64,000 bases of DNA from Microbispora sp. ZYX-F-249 (GTDB lineage Bacteria; Actinomycetota; Actinomycetes; Streptosporangiales; Streptosporangiaceae), in assembly GCF_039649665.1 (NCBI RefSeq), contig NZ_JBDJAW010000027.1, forward strand, positions 45,844 through 109,843. Direction: 5' to 3'. Positions 26,557-36,839 of the stretch are shown here, piece after piece. The notes under the pieces are model-generated. The model was not told the origin of the DNA and did not search any database. It saw only the letters and a program-made list of their open reading frames with translations. The translations under genes and the position numbers were made by a program. Numbering within the stretch: the stretch's first letter is position 1; each line of letters begins with the position of its first letter.

Positions 26557-27402
26557 GTGATCGAGGAACTGGCGCGGCTGGCGCGCCGCGACGGGCCGGT
26601 GACGGTTCTCAAGCAGGGCCGCGTGCTCGTGGTACGGGCCGGGGACGTCGTCGTCAAGGCCCACCCCCCGGACACCGAGGAGCACGCCCTGCGCGCCCGC
26701 CTGGAGGCGGCGGGAGACCTGCCCGGCGTCATGCTGGCCCCTCTCGGCCTCGAAAGGCTCGACGGCAGGCTCGTCACGATCTGGCCGGCGGGCGAGGCGC
26801 TGACCATCGCCGACGTGGACGCGGGCACCACCCCATGGGAGGAGGGCGGGCGGCTGCTCGCGCTGTTACACGCCCGGCCGGCGCCTCCCGGCCTTCCGCC
26901 CGCGGGCGGGCCGTCGCGGCTGCCGCGCGCCATGGCCGATCTGGCGGCCGCCGGCGTCCCCGACGCCGTCGCCGCCCCCATTTCGGCGGCGTACGCGACG
27001 CTGCCGCCCGCCCGGGACTGCGGCACGCTGACGCACGGCGACTGGCACCTCGGCCAGATCGTCCGGCACGACGGCGCGTGGCTGCTGATCGACCCCGACG
27101 ACCTGGGCGGCGGCGACCCCGCCTGGGACCTGGCCCGCCCGGCCGCGTGGTACGCCGCCGGCCTGCTCGACCCCCGGGACTGGGAGCGGTTCCTGACCTC
27201 CTATCTCGCCGCGGGCGGAACGGCCGTGTCCGCCGACGATACGTGGCGGGAACTCGACGCGCCCGCCCGGGCGTTGACCGTCCAACTGGCCGCGACGGCG
27301 GTGGCCACGGCGGCGCGGGCGGGGGAACCGCCCGACGACGCCGCCATGGCCCTGGTGTCCGCCTGTGGGAGGATCGTCGCGGCCGCGGAGGCCGAGACCT
27401 GA
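26557..27402 (+). CDS. Aminoglycoside-phosphotransferase-fold protein
   Basis: A 281-residue kinase-fold protein. The ATP-binding N-lobe contains VVRAGDVVVKAHPP (Lys candidate), the catalytic loop is LTHGDWHLGQIV (Asp in HGD) and the metal loop is IDPDDLGGGDPAWDLA. It belongs to the APH family, whose members phosphorylate antibiotics, choline or other small alcohols; the substrate is unknown. The start is taken as GTG 26557, directly after a palindrome; GTG 26548 lies within it. No ribosome site is seen, so the message may be leaderless. Confidence 0.82.
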   Translation: MIEELARLARRDGPVTVLKQGRVLVVRAGDVVVKAHPPDTEEHALRARLEAAGDLPGVMLAPLGLERLDGRLVTIWPAGEALTIADVDAGTTPWEEGGRLLALLHARPAPPGLPPAGGPSRLPRAMADLAAAGVPDAVAAPISAAYATLPPARDCGTLTHGDWHLGQIVRHDGAWLLIDPDDLGGGDPAWDLARPAAWYAAGLLDPRDWERFLTSYLAAGGTAVSADDTWRELDAPARALTVQLAATAVATAARAGEPPDDAAMALVSACGRIVAAAEAET

Positions 27403-27420
27403 CCTAGGGAGAGTTGTCGG

Positions 27421-27681
27421 ATGCAGTGCCCCAAGTGCCGTGGCAACATGCGGACGTTCGACCGCAACGGCGTCCACATCGAGCAGTGCGACAACTGCCG
27501 CGGCATCTTCCTCGACTACGGCGAGCTGGAGACGCTGACGCGGATGGAGTCCCAGTGGGCCCAGCAGCACTACGCTCCCCCGCCGCCGGCGCACGGCGGC
27601 CCCGCGTGGGGCGGCCACCACGGCGGCGGCCACTACGGCCACCGCCGCAACAGCTGGGTCGGCATGCTGTTCTCCAGCTGA
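27421..27681 (+). CDS. Small TFIIB-type zinc-ribbon protein
   Basis: An 86-residue protein with a four-cysteine zinc ribbon (Cys3, Cys6, Cys23, Cys26; MQCPKCRGNM and EQCDNCRGIFLD) and a Pro/Gly/His-rich tail ending in a short hydrophobic segment (SWVGMLFSS). TFIIB-type ribbons of this kind are common in actinobacteria with no known role. GGGAGAG lies upstream. It is 18 bases after the kinase gene and probably co-transcribed. Confidence 0.85.
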   Translation: MQCPKCRGNMRTFDRNGVHIEQCDNCRGIFLDYGELETLTRMESQWAQQHYAPPPPAHGGPAWGGHHGGGHYGHRRNSWVGMLFSS

Positions 27682-27691
27682 GAGCTTTCGC

Positions 27692-27724
27692 GGAGGCCGC
27701 GGCCCGGATCGGGCCGCGGCCTCC
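27692..27724. terminator. Strong bidirectional terminator
   Basis: GGAGGCCGCGGCCC (27692-27705) pairs perfectly with 27711-27724 around GGATC. It separates the convergent zinc-ribbon and ABC-F genes. Confidence 0.88.
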
Positions 27725-27731
27725 CGCGTGC

Positions 27732-29315
<1,584 letters not shown>

Positions 29316-29393
29316 GAGGCGGCTCCGGGTATCCCAAGGGCGAGATGAGAACGTACGCGTGGGACACCGCGGGCACGGGCCGCGAGAGGACAC

Positions 29394-29469
29394 CGGAGAG
29401 AGCTCCGCCGAGGTCGCTGCGCCGGACCACCGATGGCGGCCGTGGGCGCGGTGTCGAGACCTCAGAGCT
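29394..29469 (-). promoter_or_regulatory. Possible attenuator in ABC-F leader
   Basis: AGCTCCGCCGAGGTC (29401-29415) can pair over 12 bases with GACCTCAGAGCT (29458-29469), while CGGAG (29394-29398) can pair instead with CTCCG (29403-29407). The two folds exclude each other. Antibiotic-inducible ABC-F genes often use such switches; that use here is inference. Confidence 0.35.
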
Positions 29470-29683
29470 CCAAGTGACCCTCCGGGGGTGCGGCGGCAGG
29501 ACGTCGATCACGATAACCGGAAGCGGCGGACGGACGCCACCGAATTAACTCGCAGGACACGGAACCGCCACCCGGAGGTCCTACCAACGGCACGGCCGAG
29601 TCGTAGTCTCAGCCGTCCCGGAAGGTGACAAAGGGCCTACCCCGCTCCACACGCCGCGGCTTCAGTCGGTAAGGTGAACCTGT

Positions 29684-29708
29684 CCTAACTTAGGTAAGGC
29701 TTACCGTC
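29684..29708. promoter_or_regulatory. IdeR/DmdR-type iron box upstream of efeUOB
   Basis: The 19 bases TTAGGTAAGGCTTACCGTC (29690-29708) match the DtxR/IdeR iron-box pattern TTAGGTTAGGCTAACCTAA at most positions. A second palindrome, CCTAA-C-TTAGG (29684-29694), overlaps it on the left, allowing two dimers. It ends 15 bases before the efeU start, so iron-bound repressor would block transcription. Confidence 0.82.
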
Positions 29709-29723
29709 CGCCCGGAGGGCGAT

Positions 29724-30569
29724 GTGTTCGCAAGTTATCTCATCGGCCTTCGCGAGGGCCTGGAGGCGACCCTCGTCGTCTCCATCCTGGTGGCCTTCCT
29801 CGTCAAGAGCGACCGCCGCGAGCGGCTGCCCCTGGTCTGGGCCGGCGTGGGCGTCGCCGTCGCGCTCTCGGTCGGGTTCGGGGCGCTGCTGACCTTCACC
29901 GCGGCCCACCTCGGCCAGCAGCAGCAGGAGCTCTTCGACGCCGTCACGTCCCTCGCCGCAACCGTCTTCGTGACCTTCATGGTCTTCTGGATGCGCACGG
30001 CCGCCCGGAAGATGTCGGGCGAGCTGCGGCAGAAGATGGGCGAGGCCCTGGAGCTCGGCGCCACGGCCGTCGTCGTGGTGGCGTTCCTGTCGGTCGCGCG
30101 CGAGGGGCTGGAGACGGCTCTGCTGTGGTTCGCCGCCGTCCAGGGCGCGACCAGCAGCGCGAGCCCGCTGATCGGCATCACGCTCGGACTGCTCACCGCG
30201 GTGGCGCTCGGCTGGGGCCTGTACCGCAGCGCCCTGCGGATCAACCTCACGAAGTTCTTCACCTGGACGGGCCTGCTGCTGATCCTGGTCGCGGCCGGGA
30301 TCTTCAAGTACGGCGTGCACGACCTGCAGGAGTCGGGGCTGGTGCCCGGCCTGAACACCTACGCCTTCGACATCAGCGGCGTGCTCGACCCCAGCGCCTG
30401 GTACTCCACGCTGCTGAGCGGGATGTTCAACATCACCCCGCAGCCCAGCGTGCTGGAGGCCGCCGCCTGGGTGGTCTACCTGGTGCCCGTCCTGATCCTG
30501 TTCCTGCGGCGGCCCTCGGCGAAGGCACCGGCCAGCCCCGCCCCCAAGTCCGCCCAGCCCGCTTCCTGA
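29724..30569 (+). CDS. efeU: Iron permease EfeU (Ftr1/EfeU family)
   Basis: A 281-residue membrane permease with seven hydrophobic segments. Two REGLE motifs that carry iron through the membrane are seen: LREGLEATL (10-14) and AREGLETAL (126-130). Start is GTG 29724 with GGAGGG ahead. EfeUOB imports ferrous (or reduced ferric) iron under acid or low iron. An iron box lies just upstream and efeO follows 14 bases after. Confidence 0.93.
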   Translation: MFASYLIGLREGLEATLVVSILVAFLVKSDRRERLPLVWAGVGVAVALSVGFGALLTFTAAHLGQQQQELFDAVTSLAATVFVTFMVFWMRTAARKMSGELRQKMGEALELGATAVVVVAFLSVAREGLETALLWFAAVQGATSSASPLIGITLGLLTAVALGWGLYRSALRINLTKFFTWTGLLLILVAAGIFKYGVHDLQESGLVPGLNTYAFDISGVLDPSAWYSTLLSGMFNITPQPSVLEAAAWVVYLVPVLILFLRRPSAKAPASPAPKSAQPAS

Positions 30570-30583
30570 CCGGAGTCGACCCA

Positions 30584-31726
30584 ATGCGCACCCCCACTGT
30601 CCTGGCCGTCGCGGCACTGGCCCTCGCCGGCCTCACCGCCTGCTCGTCCACGGAGTCGGGCTCCGGCGGCACGACCGAGGCGACCGCGGCCGGCGACGGG
30701 AAGATCGCCGTGGCCGCCACCGACACCGAGTGCAAGGTGGCGAAGTCCGAGCTGGCCGCCGGCACCTCGACCTTCTCGATCACCAACAACGGCTCGAAGG
30801 TGACCGAGTTCTACGTGTACGCGGCGGGCGACCGCATCATGGGCGAGGTCGAGAACATCGTCCCCGGGCTGACCCGCGACGTCGTGATGGAGCTGCCGGC
30901 GGGCATGTACGAGACCGCCTGCAAGCCCGGCATGACCGGCAAGGGCATCCGCGGCCCCCTCAAGGTCAGCGGCGAGAGCAAGCCGCTGACCAGCGACGCG
31001 AAGCTCGCCGAGGCCGTGGCCAGCTACAAGCGCTACATCAAGAGCCAGTCGGACACGCTGCTCGGCAAGACCAAGGAGTTCACCGAGGCGGTCAAGGCCG
31101 GCGAGGTGGACAAGGCCAAGGAGCTCTACCCGGTCGCCCGTACGTACTGGGAGCGCATCGAGCCGGTGGCCGAGGTCTTCGGCGACCTGGACCCGGCCAT
31201 CGACGCCCGCGAGAACGACGTGGCGGACGGCGAGGAGTGGACGGGCTTCCACCGCCTCGAGAAGGACCTGTGGGTCAAGAAGGACGTCAAGGGCGACGGC
31301 CCGATCGCCGACAAGCTCATGACCGACGTGACCACGATCGTGGAGAAGTCCGCGGCGCTGGAGCTGTCTCCCGTGCAGCTCGCCAACGGCGCCAAGGGCC
31401 TGCTCGACGAGGTCGCCACCGGCAAGATCACCGGTGAGGAGGACCGCTACTCGCACACCGACCTGTGGGACTTCGACGCCAACCTGCAGGGCTCGAAGGC
31501 CGCCGTGCAGGCGCTGCGCCCGGTGCTCGAGGAGCGCGACCCCGACCTCGTCAAGACGCTCGACGCGAAGTTCGCCGACGCCGAGGGCACGCTCGGCGCG
31601 CACCGCAGCGGCGACGGGTGGAAGCTCCACACGGAGCTGTCCAAGGACGACCTCAGGGCGCTGTCGGACGCGATCAACGCGCTGGCCGAGCCGATCAGCA
31701 AGGTGGCCTCGGTGGTGGCCCGATGA
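30584..31726 (+). CDS. efeO: Periplasmic iron-binding lipoprotein EfeO
   Basis: A 380-residue secreted protein with the lipobox LTAC near residue 20. An N-terminal cupredoxin-like domain (about 40-130, TSTFSITNNGSKVTEFYVY) is followed by an imelysin/M75 domain with the metal motif HRLE (EEWTGFHRLEKDLW). It binds iron outside the cell and hands it to EfeU. The TGA stop overlaps the efeB ATG (ATGA). Confidence 0.92.
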   Translation: MRTPTVLAVAALALAGLTACSSTESGSGGTTEATAAGDGKIAVAATDTECKVAKSELAAGTSTFSITNNGSKVTEFYVYAAGDRIMGEVENIVPGLTRDVVMELPAGMYETACKPGMTGKGIRGPLKVSGESKPLTSDAKLAEAVASYKRYIKSQSDTLLGKTKEFTEAVKAGEVDKAKELYPVARTYWERIEPVAEVFGDLDPAIDARENDVADGEEWTGFHRLEKDLWVKKDVKGDGPIADKLMTDVTTIVEKSAALELSPVQLANGAKGLLDEVATGKITGEEDRYSHTDLWDFDANLQGSKAAVQALRPVLEERDPDLVKTLDAKFADAEGTLGAHRSGDGWKLHTELSKDDLRALSDAINALAEPISKVASVVAR

Positions 31727-32991
31727 CTCGCAGGAGCACAGCGAGCGGCGGCATCAGCCGCAGACGCCTGTTCGGTCTCGGCGCTGCCGGTGTGGCCGCC
31801 GTCGGGGCCGGAGCGGTCGCCGGCCGGTCCTTCATCGAGGAGCCGGTCGCCCATGCCGCCTCCTCCTCCGACCCGGTGGCCTTCTACGGCCCGCACCAGG
31901 CGGGCATCACCACTCCCGCCCAGGACCGCCTGCACTTCGTGGCGTTCGACGTCATCACGAAGAAGAAGGCCGAGCTGGTGGAGCTGCTCCAGGAGTGGAC
32001 CGCCGCCGCGGCCCGGATGACCCAGGGCAAGGACGCCGGCACCTTCGGCGCCGTGGGCGGGTCGCCCGAGGCGCCGCCGGACGACACCGGCGAGGCGCTC
32101 GGCCTGCCCGCCTCCGGGCTGACGCTGACCATCGGCTTCGGCCCGTCGCTGTTCGACGAGCGGTTCGGCCTCGCCGACCGCAGGCCGCCCGCGCTGGCCG
32201 ACCTGCCCGCCTTCCCCGGTGAGGACCTGCAGCCTGAGATCTCGGGCGGGGACATCTGCGTGCAGGCGTGCGCGCACGACCCGCAGGTGGCGGTGCACGC
32301 CATCCGCAACCTCGCCAGGATCGGCTTCGGCAAGGTCTCCGTCCGCTACTCGCAGCTCGGTTTCGGGCGCACCTCGTCCACCTCCCGGTCGCAGGCGACG
32401 CCGCGCAACCTGATGGGCTTCAAGGACGGCACCAACAACCTGAAGCTCGAGGACACCGCCATGCTGCGCGACCACCTGTGGGCCGCACCCGGGGACGGCC
32501 CGGCCTGGATGGACGGCGGCACCTATCTGGTCACCCGCAAGATCCGGATGCACATCGAGACCTGGGACCGCGCCCCGCTGTCGGAGCAGGAGGCCATCTT
32601 CGGCCGCGACAAGGGCGAGGGCGCGCCGCTCACCGGGCACAAGGAGTTCGACGCGCCGGACTTCGCGAAGAAGGGCCCGGACGGGCAGCCGGTGATCGCC
32701 GGCGACGCCCACGTACGGCTCGCGCACCCCGACGCCCACGGCGGCGCGCGGCTGCTGCGGCGCGGCTACAACTTCGTGGACGGCTCCGACGGCCTCGGGC
32801 GGCTCGACGCCGGCCTGTTCTTCATCGCCTACCAGCGCGACCCGCGTAAGCAGTTCGTCCCCATCCAGCGGATGCTGGCGGAGAAGGACTCGCTGAACGA
32901 GTACATCAAGCACGTCTCCAGCGGCCTGTTCGCCTGCCCGCCCGGGGTGGTCGACGGCGGCGACTACTGGGGCCGCACGCTGTTCGCCTGA
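31723..32991 (+). CDS. efeB: Dyp-type haem peroxidase / deferrochelatase EfeB
   Basis: A 422-residue Dyp-type peroxidase exported folded by the Tat system (signal SRRRLFGLG at 12-20, processed near AHAA). The Dyp signature GFKDGTNN is present and HVRLAHPDAHGG supplies a likely haem-ligand histidine. In EfeUOB systems it oxidises ferrous iron for the permease and may extract iron from haem. Coupled to efeO by ATGA. Length is normal. Confidence 0.93.
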   Translation: MTRRSTASGGISRRRLFGLGAAGVAAVGAGAVAGRSFIEEPVAHAASSSDPVAFYGPHQAGITTPAQDRLHFVAFDVITKKKAELVELLQEWTAAAARMTQGKDAGTFGAVGGSPEAPPDDTGEALGLPASGLTLTIGFGPSLFDERFGLADRRPPALADLPAFPGEDLQPEISGGDICVQACAHDPQVAVHAIRNLARIGFGKVSVRYSQLGFGRTSSTSRSQATPRNLMGFKDGTNNLKLEDTAMLRDHLWAAPGDGPAWMDGGTYLVTRKIRMHIETWDRAPLSEQEAIFGRDKGEGAPLTGHKEFDAPDFAKKGPDGQPVIAGDAHVRLAHPDAHGGARLLRRGYNFVDGSDGLGRLDAGLFFIAYQRDPRKQFVPIQRMLAEKDSLNEYIKHVSSGLFACPPGVVDGGDYWGRTLFA

Positions 32992-33007
32992 CGCAGTCCC
33001 GCATCCG

Positions 33008-33029
33008 ACACATCCGGGATGTGTATAGT
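33008..33029. promoter_or_regulatory. Rrf2 promoter with operator palindrome
   Basis: ACACATCC (33008-33015), one G, GGATGTGT (33017-33024) is a perfect inverted repeat whose last base begins TATAGT (33024-33029), a good -10 hexamer. The start codon follows seven bases later (33037), so the message is probably leaderless and the palindrome lies in the -35/-10 spacer, a typical autorepression site. Confidence 0.6.
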
Positions 33030-33036
33030 CCCGGTT

Positions 33037-33513
33037 ATGCGGATGGGCGAGGGCGTCGAGTGGGGGCTGCACTGCTGCGTGACCCTGGGCTGGCTCGACG
33101 ACCAGGCCCCCGTGTCGATCCGCCGGCTGGCCGCCTGGTTCGACCTGCCGCAGGAGTACCTGAAGAAGCGGCTGCAACCGCTCGCCCGCGCCGGCATCCT
33201 CACCTCCAGCCCCGGCGTCCGGGGCGGCTGGTCGCTCGCCCGCCCGCCCGAGCGGATCACGGTGATCGAGGTGGTCACCGCCGTGGAGGGGCCGCTCGAG
33301 GCGTTCCGCTGCACGGAGATCCGCAAGCGGGGAGTGAGCGGGCGTGACGCCGGCCCCGAATTCGACCGGCCCTGCGGCATCTCGAGCCTCATGCGCCAGG
33401 CCGAGCTGGCATGGCGGCGCGAACTGGCCGGCCGTACGATCGCCGACCTGATGGAGCGGGCCCCCGCGGGCGCGGCGCGCACCCGCCGCAACTACGGCCG
33501 CATGATCGACTGA
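33037..33513 (+). CDS. Rrf2 family transcriptional regulator
   Basis: A 158-residue winged-helix protein of the Rrf2 family. The DNA-binding half contains DQAPVSIRRLAAWFDLPQEYLKKRLQPL and the wing GVRGGWSLARPPERITVIEVV. Cysteines in FRCTEI and DRPCGISS could hold an Fe-S cluster, but the normal three-cysteine cluster spacing is not evident; a Cys-Cys pair (LHCCVTL) is near the N-terminus. Start ATG 33037 sits just after a -10 box. It lies 29 bases upstream of an MFS pump that it probably controls. Confidence 0.85.
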   Translation: MRMGEGVEWGLHCCVTLGWLDDQAPVSIRRLAAWFDLPQEYLKKRLQPLARAGILTSSPGVRGGWSLARPPERITVIEVVTAVEGPLEAFRCTEIRKRGVSGRDAGPEFDRPCGISSLMRQAELAWRRELAGRTIADLMERAPAGAARTRRNYGRMID

Positions 33514-33542
33514 ATCCTCCACCTACGGCACGGAGCATTCTC

Positions 33543-34739
33543 ATGAGCGAAACAGGGATACAGAATGTCCCGATTGAGCGCGAAGCCGCGCCGCGAGGGC
33601 TCGGCTCGACCCTCGTCCTGGCCCTCGGGACGTTCGCCGTCGGGACCGACGCGTACGTGGTGGCGGGATTCCTGCCCGCGATGGCGCACTCGCTGCACGT
33701 GACGGAGAGCACCGCGGGGCAGTCGGCGACGGCGTTCGCCATCGCCTACGCCGTGCTGTCGCCGGTCCTGGCCACCGCGCTGGCCCGGATGCCGCGCCGC
33801 GCCCTGCTGGTGGGCGCCCTGACCGTGCTCGCCCTCGCCAACCTCGCCTCGGCGCTGGCCCCGGACTTCGGCGCGCTGATCGTCACACGTGTGGTGGCCG
33901 CGTCCGGCGCCGCGGCGTTCACGCCGAACGCCGGCGCGGTGGCCGCGTCGCTGGTCGCACCCGCGCAGCGGGGCCGGGCGCTGGCCGTCGTGGTCGGCGG
34001 CCTGACCGTCGCCACCGCCCTCGGCGTGCCCCTCGGCAACCTGGCCGGGAAGATGCTCGACTGGCGGGCGGCGCTGGGCCTGGTCGCGGTGCTGTGCGCG
34101 GTCTGCGCGGCCGGCGTGCGCGCCGCGATGCCGGCGTTGCCGGGCGGTCCGCGCGTCCCGCTGCGGGAACGGCTGGCGGCGCTGCGGCGGCCGGGAGTGG
34201 TCGCGGTGCTGCCGCTGACCACGCTCGGGCTCGCCGCCGGTTACGGGCTGTACGCCTTCGCCGTTCCCGTGATGCGCGCACTCGGGGCCGGAGCGCCGGC
34301 GGAGACCTGGCTGCTGTTCCTGTACGGCGCCGGCGCGGTCGCGGGCACCCTCGTGTCGGGCGCCATGGTGGACCGGCACGGGCCGATACCCGTGCAGGCC
34401 GTGGGGTTCGCCGTGCTCACCGTGACGCTGGCCGTCTCCGCCTGGGCGGCCGGGGCGGGCACGCACTGGCCGCCGCTGACCGCCTCGCTGATGGCGGCGT
34501 GGGGCGCGGCGACCTGGTTCCAGACCCCGGCCCAGCAGGTCCGCCTGATCAACGCGGCGCCCCGGCAGACCGCCGTGGTCGTCGGGCTGAACTCGTCGGC
34601 GTTGTACGCCGGGATCGGCCTCGGCACGGCGCTGGGCGGCGCCCTGCTCGCGGTCGGCCCCTCCGTGGCGCTCGCCGTCTGCGCGGGACTGGCCCTGATG
34701 TGCCTGCCCTACCTCGGCGTCACCCGCCGCCATCGCTGA
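33543..34739 (+). CDS. MFS transporter, DHA1 (12-helix) family
   Basis: A 398-residue exporter with about 12 hydrophobic helices. Helix 1 GTFAVGTDAYVVAGFLPAMA resembles the sugar-efflux/AraJ and chloramphenicol-type DHA1 transporters; motif C-like glycine-rich segments follow (GGLTVATALGVPLGNL). CGGAG lies ahead of the ATG. In operon with the Rrf2 regulator. Substrate unknown. Its stop codon falls in the first copy of a 12-base tandem repeat. Confidence 0.85.
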   Translation: MSETGIQNVPIEREAAPRGLGSTLVLALGTFAVGTDAYVVAGFLPAMAHSLHVTESTAGQSATAFAIAYAVLSPVLATALARMPRRALLVGALTVLALANLASALAPDFGALIVTRVVAASGAAAFTPNAGAVAASLVAPAQRGRALAVVVGGLTVATALGVPLGNLAGKMLDWRAALGLVAVLCAVCAAGVRAAMPALPGGPRVPLRERLAALRRPGVVAVLPLTTLGLAAGYGLYAFAVPVMRALGAGAPAETWLLFLYGAGAVAGTLVSGAMVDRHGPIPVQAVGFAVLTVTLAVSAWAAGAGTHWPPLTASLMAAWGAATWFQTPAQQVRLINAAPRQTAVVVGLNSSALYAGIGLGTALGGALLAVGPSVALAVCAGLALMCLPYLGVTRRHR

Positions 34740-34782
34740 TCACAGTGCTGATCACAGTGCTGATCACAGTGCTGATCACAGG
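34735..34782. repeat. Four tandem copies of GCTGATCACAGT
   Basis: Four 12-base units (34735-34746, -34758, -34770, -34782), the last with one mismatch. Each contains the palindrome TGATCA. The first unit supplies the TGA stop of the MFS gene and the fourth supplies the TGA stop of the convergent gene on the other strand. Confidence 0.95.
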
Positions 34783-36740
34783 CGCGACTCGTATAAGGCC
34801 CTGGCCTTCTCGATCAGGTCGAGGTGGTCGCGGAGCTGGGCCCGGGTCCGCAGGCGGGCCCTGGCCCTGACCAGCTCGTCGAGCAGGTCCAGCCACCGCA
34901 GGCACCAGCGCACGTCGTCCTCTCTGGCCACGTGCCGTCCACGCACGTCCAGGTAGACGGGGCTGGTGTGGGCGTACGCGCGCCCGCGCGGGGACCGCGG
35001 ATGGGGGCCGCCGCGGACCACCGCGACCACGTAGTCGGCGTCGCCCACGGGCAGGGACGCGGTGATCTCGGGGCCCGGCCCCTCGGCGAGCACGCCGGCG
35101 GCGGTCCTGATCTCGACGTGCTCCACCTCGGCCCCGACGGCCCGCGCCCGCACCGCCACCGTCTCGCCGCCGTCCAGGTCGAGCCTCTCCCCCGGCCCCA
35201 GGCCGTTCACCGTGAGCTCCAGCCAGGGGCCGGTGGTGGCGAACGTACGCCCCCGCCGTACGGCCTCGGCGAACGACTCGGCGCTCAGCGGCCCGTCCAC
35301 CCGTGCGTAGACGCGCTCCCAGCCCGGCGGGCTGGAGACCGTGTCCTGACGGGTGAACGACAGCATGGTGTCGGTGCCGGCGAGCACGGCGAGCCGGTTG
35401 CCCGCGCCGACCAGCCTCCGGTAGACCTCGGCGGTGCCCGGCTCGGGCGACAGGTCGCTGAAATGGAGCACCTCCACTCCGTCCACCAGGCCGAGCGCCG
35501 CGTCCACGACCAGGGCGCGGCCGGTGCAGTTCCTGGTTCCCTCGCCCACGACGTCCCCGGGAGAGGAGATCGGGCCGTGGAAGGGGTGCGCGTACCCGAG
35601 CACGGCGCGCGGCTCCCGCAGGTCGCCGCAGATCGCGGCGTTGGGCGGCCAGTCGGCGTCGCCGCCGAAGCCCGTGTGGTAGACGGCGGGCGGCACGGCC
35701 ACTCCGAAGACGTGGACGTGCCCGAACAGGTCGTTGCGATACTCCACGCCCATCCGGGCCACGTGCCCGGCGTCCGACCACGGCAGGTCGCGCCCGGCCC
35801 AGTGCTGGAGCGCCTCCCGGTCGTAGACGCGCTCTCCGGCGACGTTGCCCGCGACGAGGTTGAGCACGTGCAGGTCCTCGCCGAGCTGGGCCGCGGCCGC
35901 CGCCGCCGGGGCGGCGACCAGGTCGCCCGCCCAGTTCATGTGGACGTGCAGGTCGGCGCCGTACCATCCGAGGGCGGCCGCGTCGTACAACCGCTGCGGC
36001 GCGAGCCCGACCAGGGTCTCCTCCCCCGTCCTGGGAACGACCGTCGTCTCGGCGACGCCGTACTCCATGCCGCGCGTGACCCGGATCGTCACCGGCTCGG
36101 CGGGCACGGCCAGCACGACGTCGTCGCCGTGGAAGAACGGCACGTCGTCGTTGTCACGCCGTTCCGGCACGCCCTCCGGGTACCATCCGTGGCCGCCCGG
36201 CGAGGTGACGCTCCACCGGCACGGGAAGCCGGCGCGCAACCGCAGCCGCGCGGCCGGCGCGGGCCGGACCAGCCCGGACAGGTCCACCGGCGCGCCGTCC
36301 ACGGTGAGGACGGTCGCGGTCGTCACGTCGAGGAGCCTGGCCCCGCCCGCCGCGATGCCGTACGGCACGCCGTCGGCGGTCACCTCCACCGGGTGCGGCA
36401 GCGCGGAGTCGACCAGCAGGGCCACGGGCACCGGCCCCGGCGACAGCAGCGGCCGGGCCGGGCCGTGCTCCAGGCGGTGCTCCATACTGTGCCCGTCCGT
36501 GGTCAGCCGCAGCGCCACCAGGCCCCGGGGGACCTCGCCGTCCAGGGCGTCACGGAACTCCGCGTCGAGGTCGGGCCGGATGCTCATCCGGTCGGCCTCC
36601 TCCGGAAACCGGAGGAACGGCATCATCCGGACGTATCCCAGTGGGGGCTCTCCCCAGGTCATGCCGTGCGCGGACAGCAACGCCCGGTATTCCCGCAGAG
36701 CACGCTCCACCTGCGGCGGCATCAACGGATCGTGGTTCAT
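34776..36740 (-). CDS. CehA/McbA-type PHP metallohydrolase
   Basis: A 654-residue protein. An N-terminal beta domain (1-285) leads to a PHP metal-binding domain opening with GWYGADLHVHMNWAGD (metal His pair) and continuing through YAHPFHGPIS and LAGTDTMLSF. CehA/McbA members hydrolyse carbaryl and other esters; most relatives have unknown substrates. Start ATG 36740 has GGGGAGG four bases ahead; a longer frame from 36812 lacks support. C-terminal helices (VRARARLRTRAQLRDHLD) may dimerise. Stand-alone gene. Confidence 0.8.
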   Translation of the reverse strand: MNHDPLMPPQVERALREYRALLSAHGMTWGEPPLGYVRMMPFLRFPEEADRMSIRPDLDAEFRDALDGEVPRGLVALRLTTDGHSMEHRLEHGPARPLLSPGPVPVALLVDSALPHPVEVTADGVPYGIAAGGARLLDVTTATVLTVDGAPVDLSGLVRPAPAARLRLRAGFPCRWSVTSPGGHGWYPEGVPERRDNDDVPFFHGDDVVLAVPAEPVTIRVTRGMEYGVAETTVVPRTGEETLVGLAPQRLYDAAALGWYGADLHVHMNWAGDLVAAPAAAAAAQLGEDLHVLNLVAGNVAGERVYDREALQHWAGRDLPWSDAGHVARMGVEYRNDLFGHVHVFGVAVPPAVYHTGFGGDADWPPNAAICGDLREPRAVLGYAHPFHGPISSPGDVVGEGTRNCTGRALVVDAALGLVDGVEVLHFSDLSPEPGTAEVYRRLVGAGNRLAVLAGTDTMLSFTRQDTVSSPPGWERVYARVDGPLSAESFAEAVRRGRTFATTGPWLELTVNGLGPGERLDLDGGETVAVRARAVGAEVEHVEIRTAAGVLAEGPGPEITASLPVGDADYVVAVVRGGPHPRSPRGRAYAHTSPVYLDVRGRHVAREDDVRWCLRWLDLLDELVRARARLRTRAQLRDHLDLIEKARALYESRL

Positions 36741-36839
36741 CGCACCTCCCCGTAATCGAAAGCGGGCACATCGTGGCACGGTTTCGGCCGGGGAAAACGT
36801 GCAACAGTGCATTCCCGGTTACAGGGGTAGCGATCTTTC

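Larger units (their letters stand above)
29316..29723. other. Divergent intergenic region between ABC-F and efeU
   Basis: About 410 bases with no convincing gene. The left part (29316-29470) can fold into alternative hairpins in the ABC-F transcript. The right end (29684-29708) holds the iron box of efeUOB. The middle is less GC-rich (around 29540-29560) and probably contains the ABC-F promoter. A GTG frame begins at 29511 on the minus strand but has no recognisable product. Confidence 0.55.

Noticed and set aside
29511..29511. GTG-initiated frame in the ABC-F leader as a regulatory peptide
   Set aside because: The frame runs on for hundreds of codons into the ABC-F gene without a stop, so it is not a short leader peptide.
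34735..34782. CRISPR array
   Set aside because: Units are 12 bases and directly adjacent with no spacers; no cas genes.
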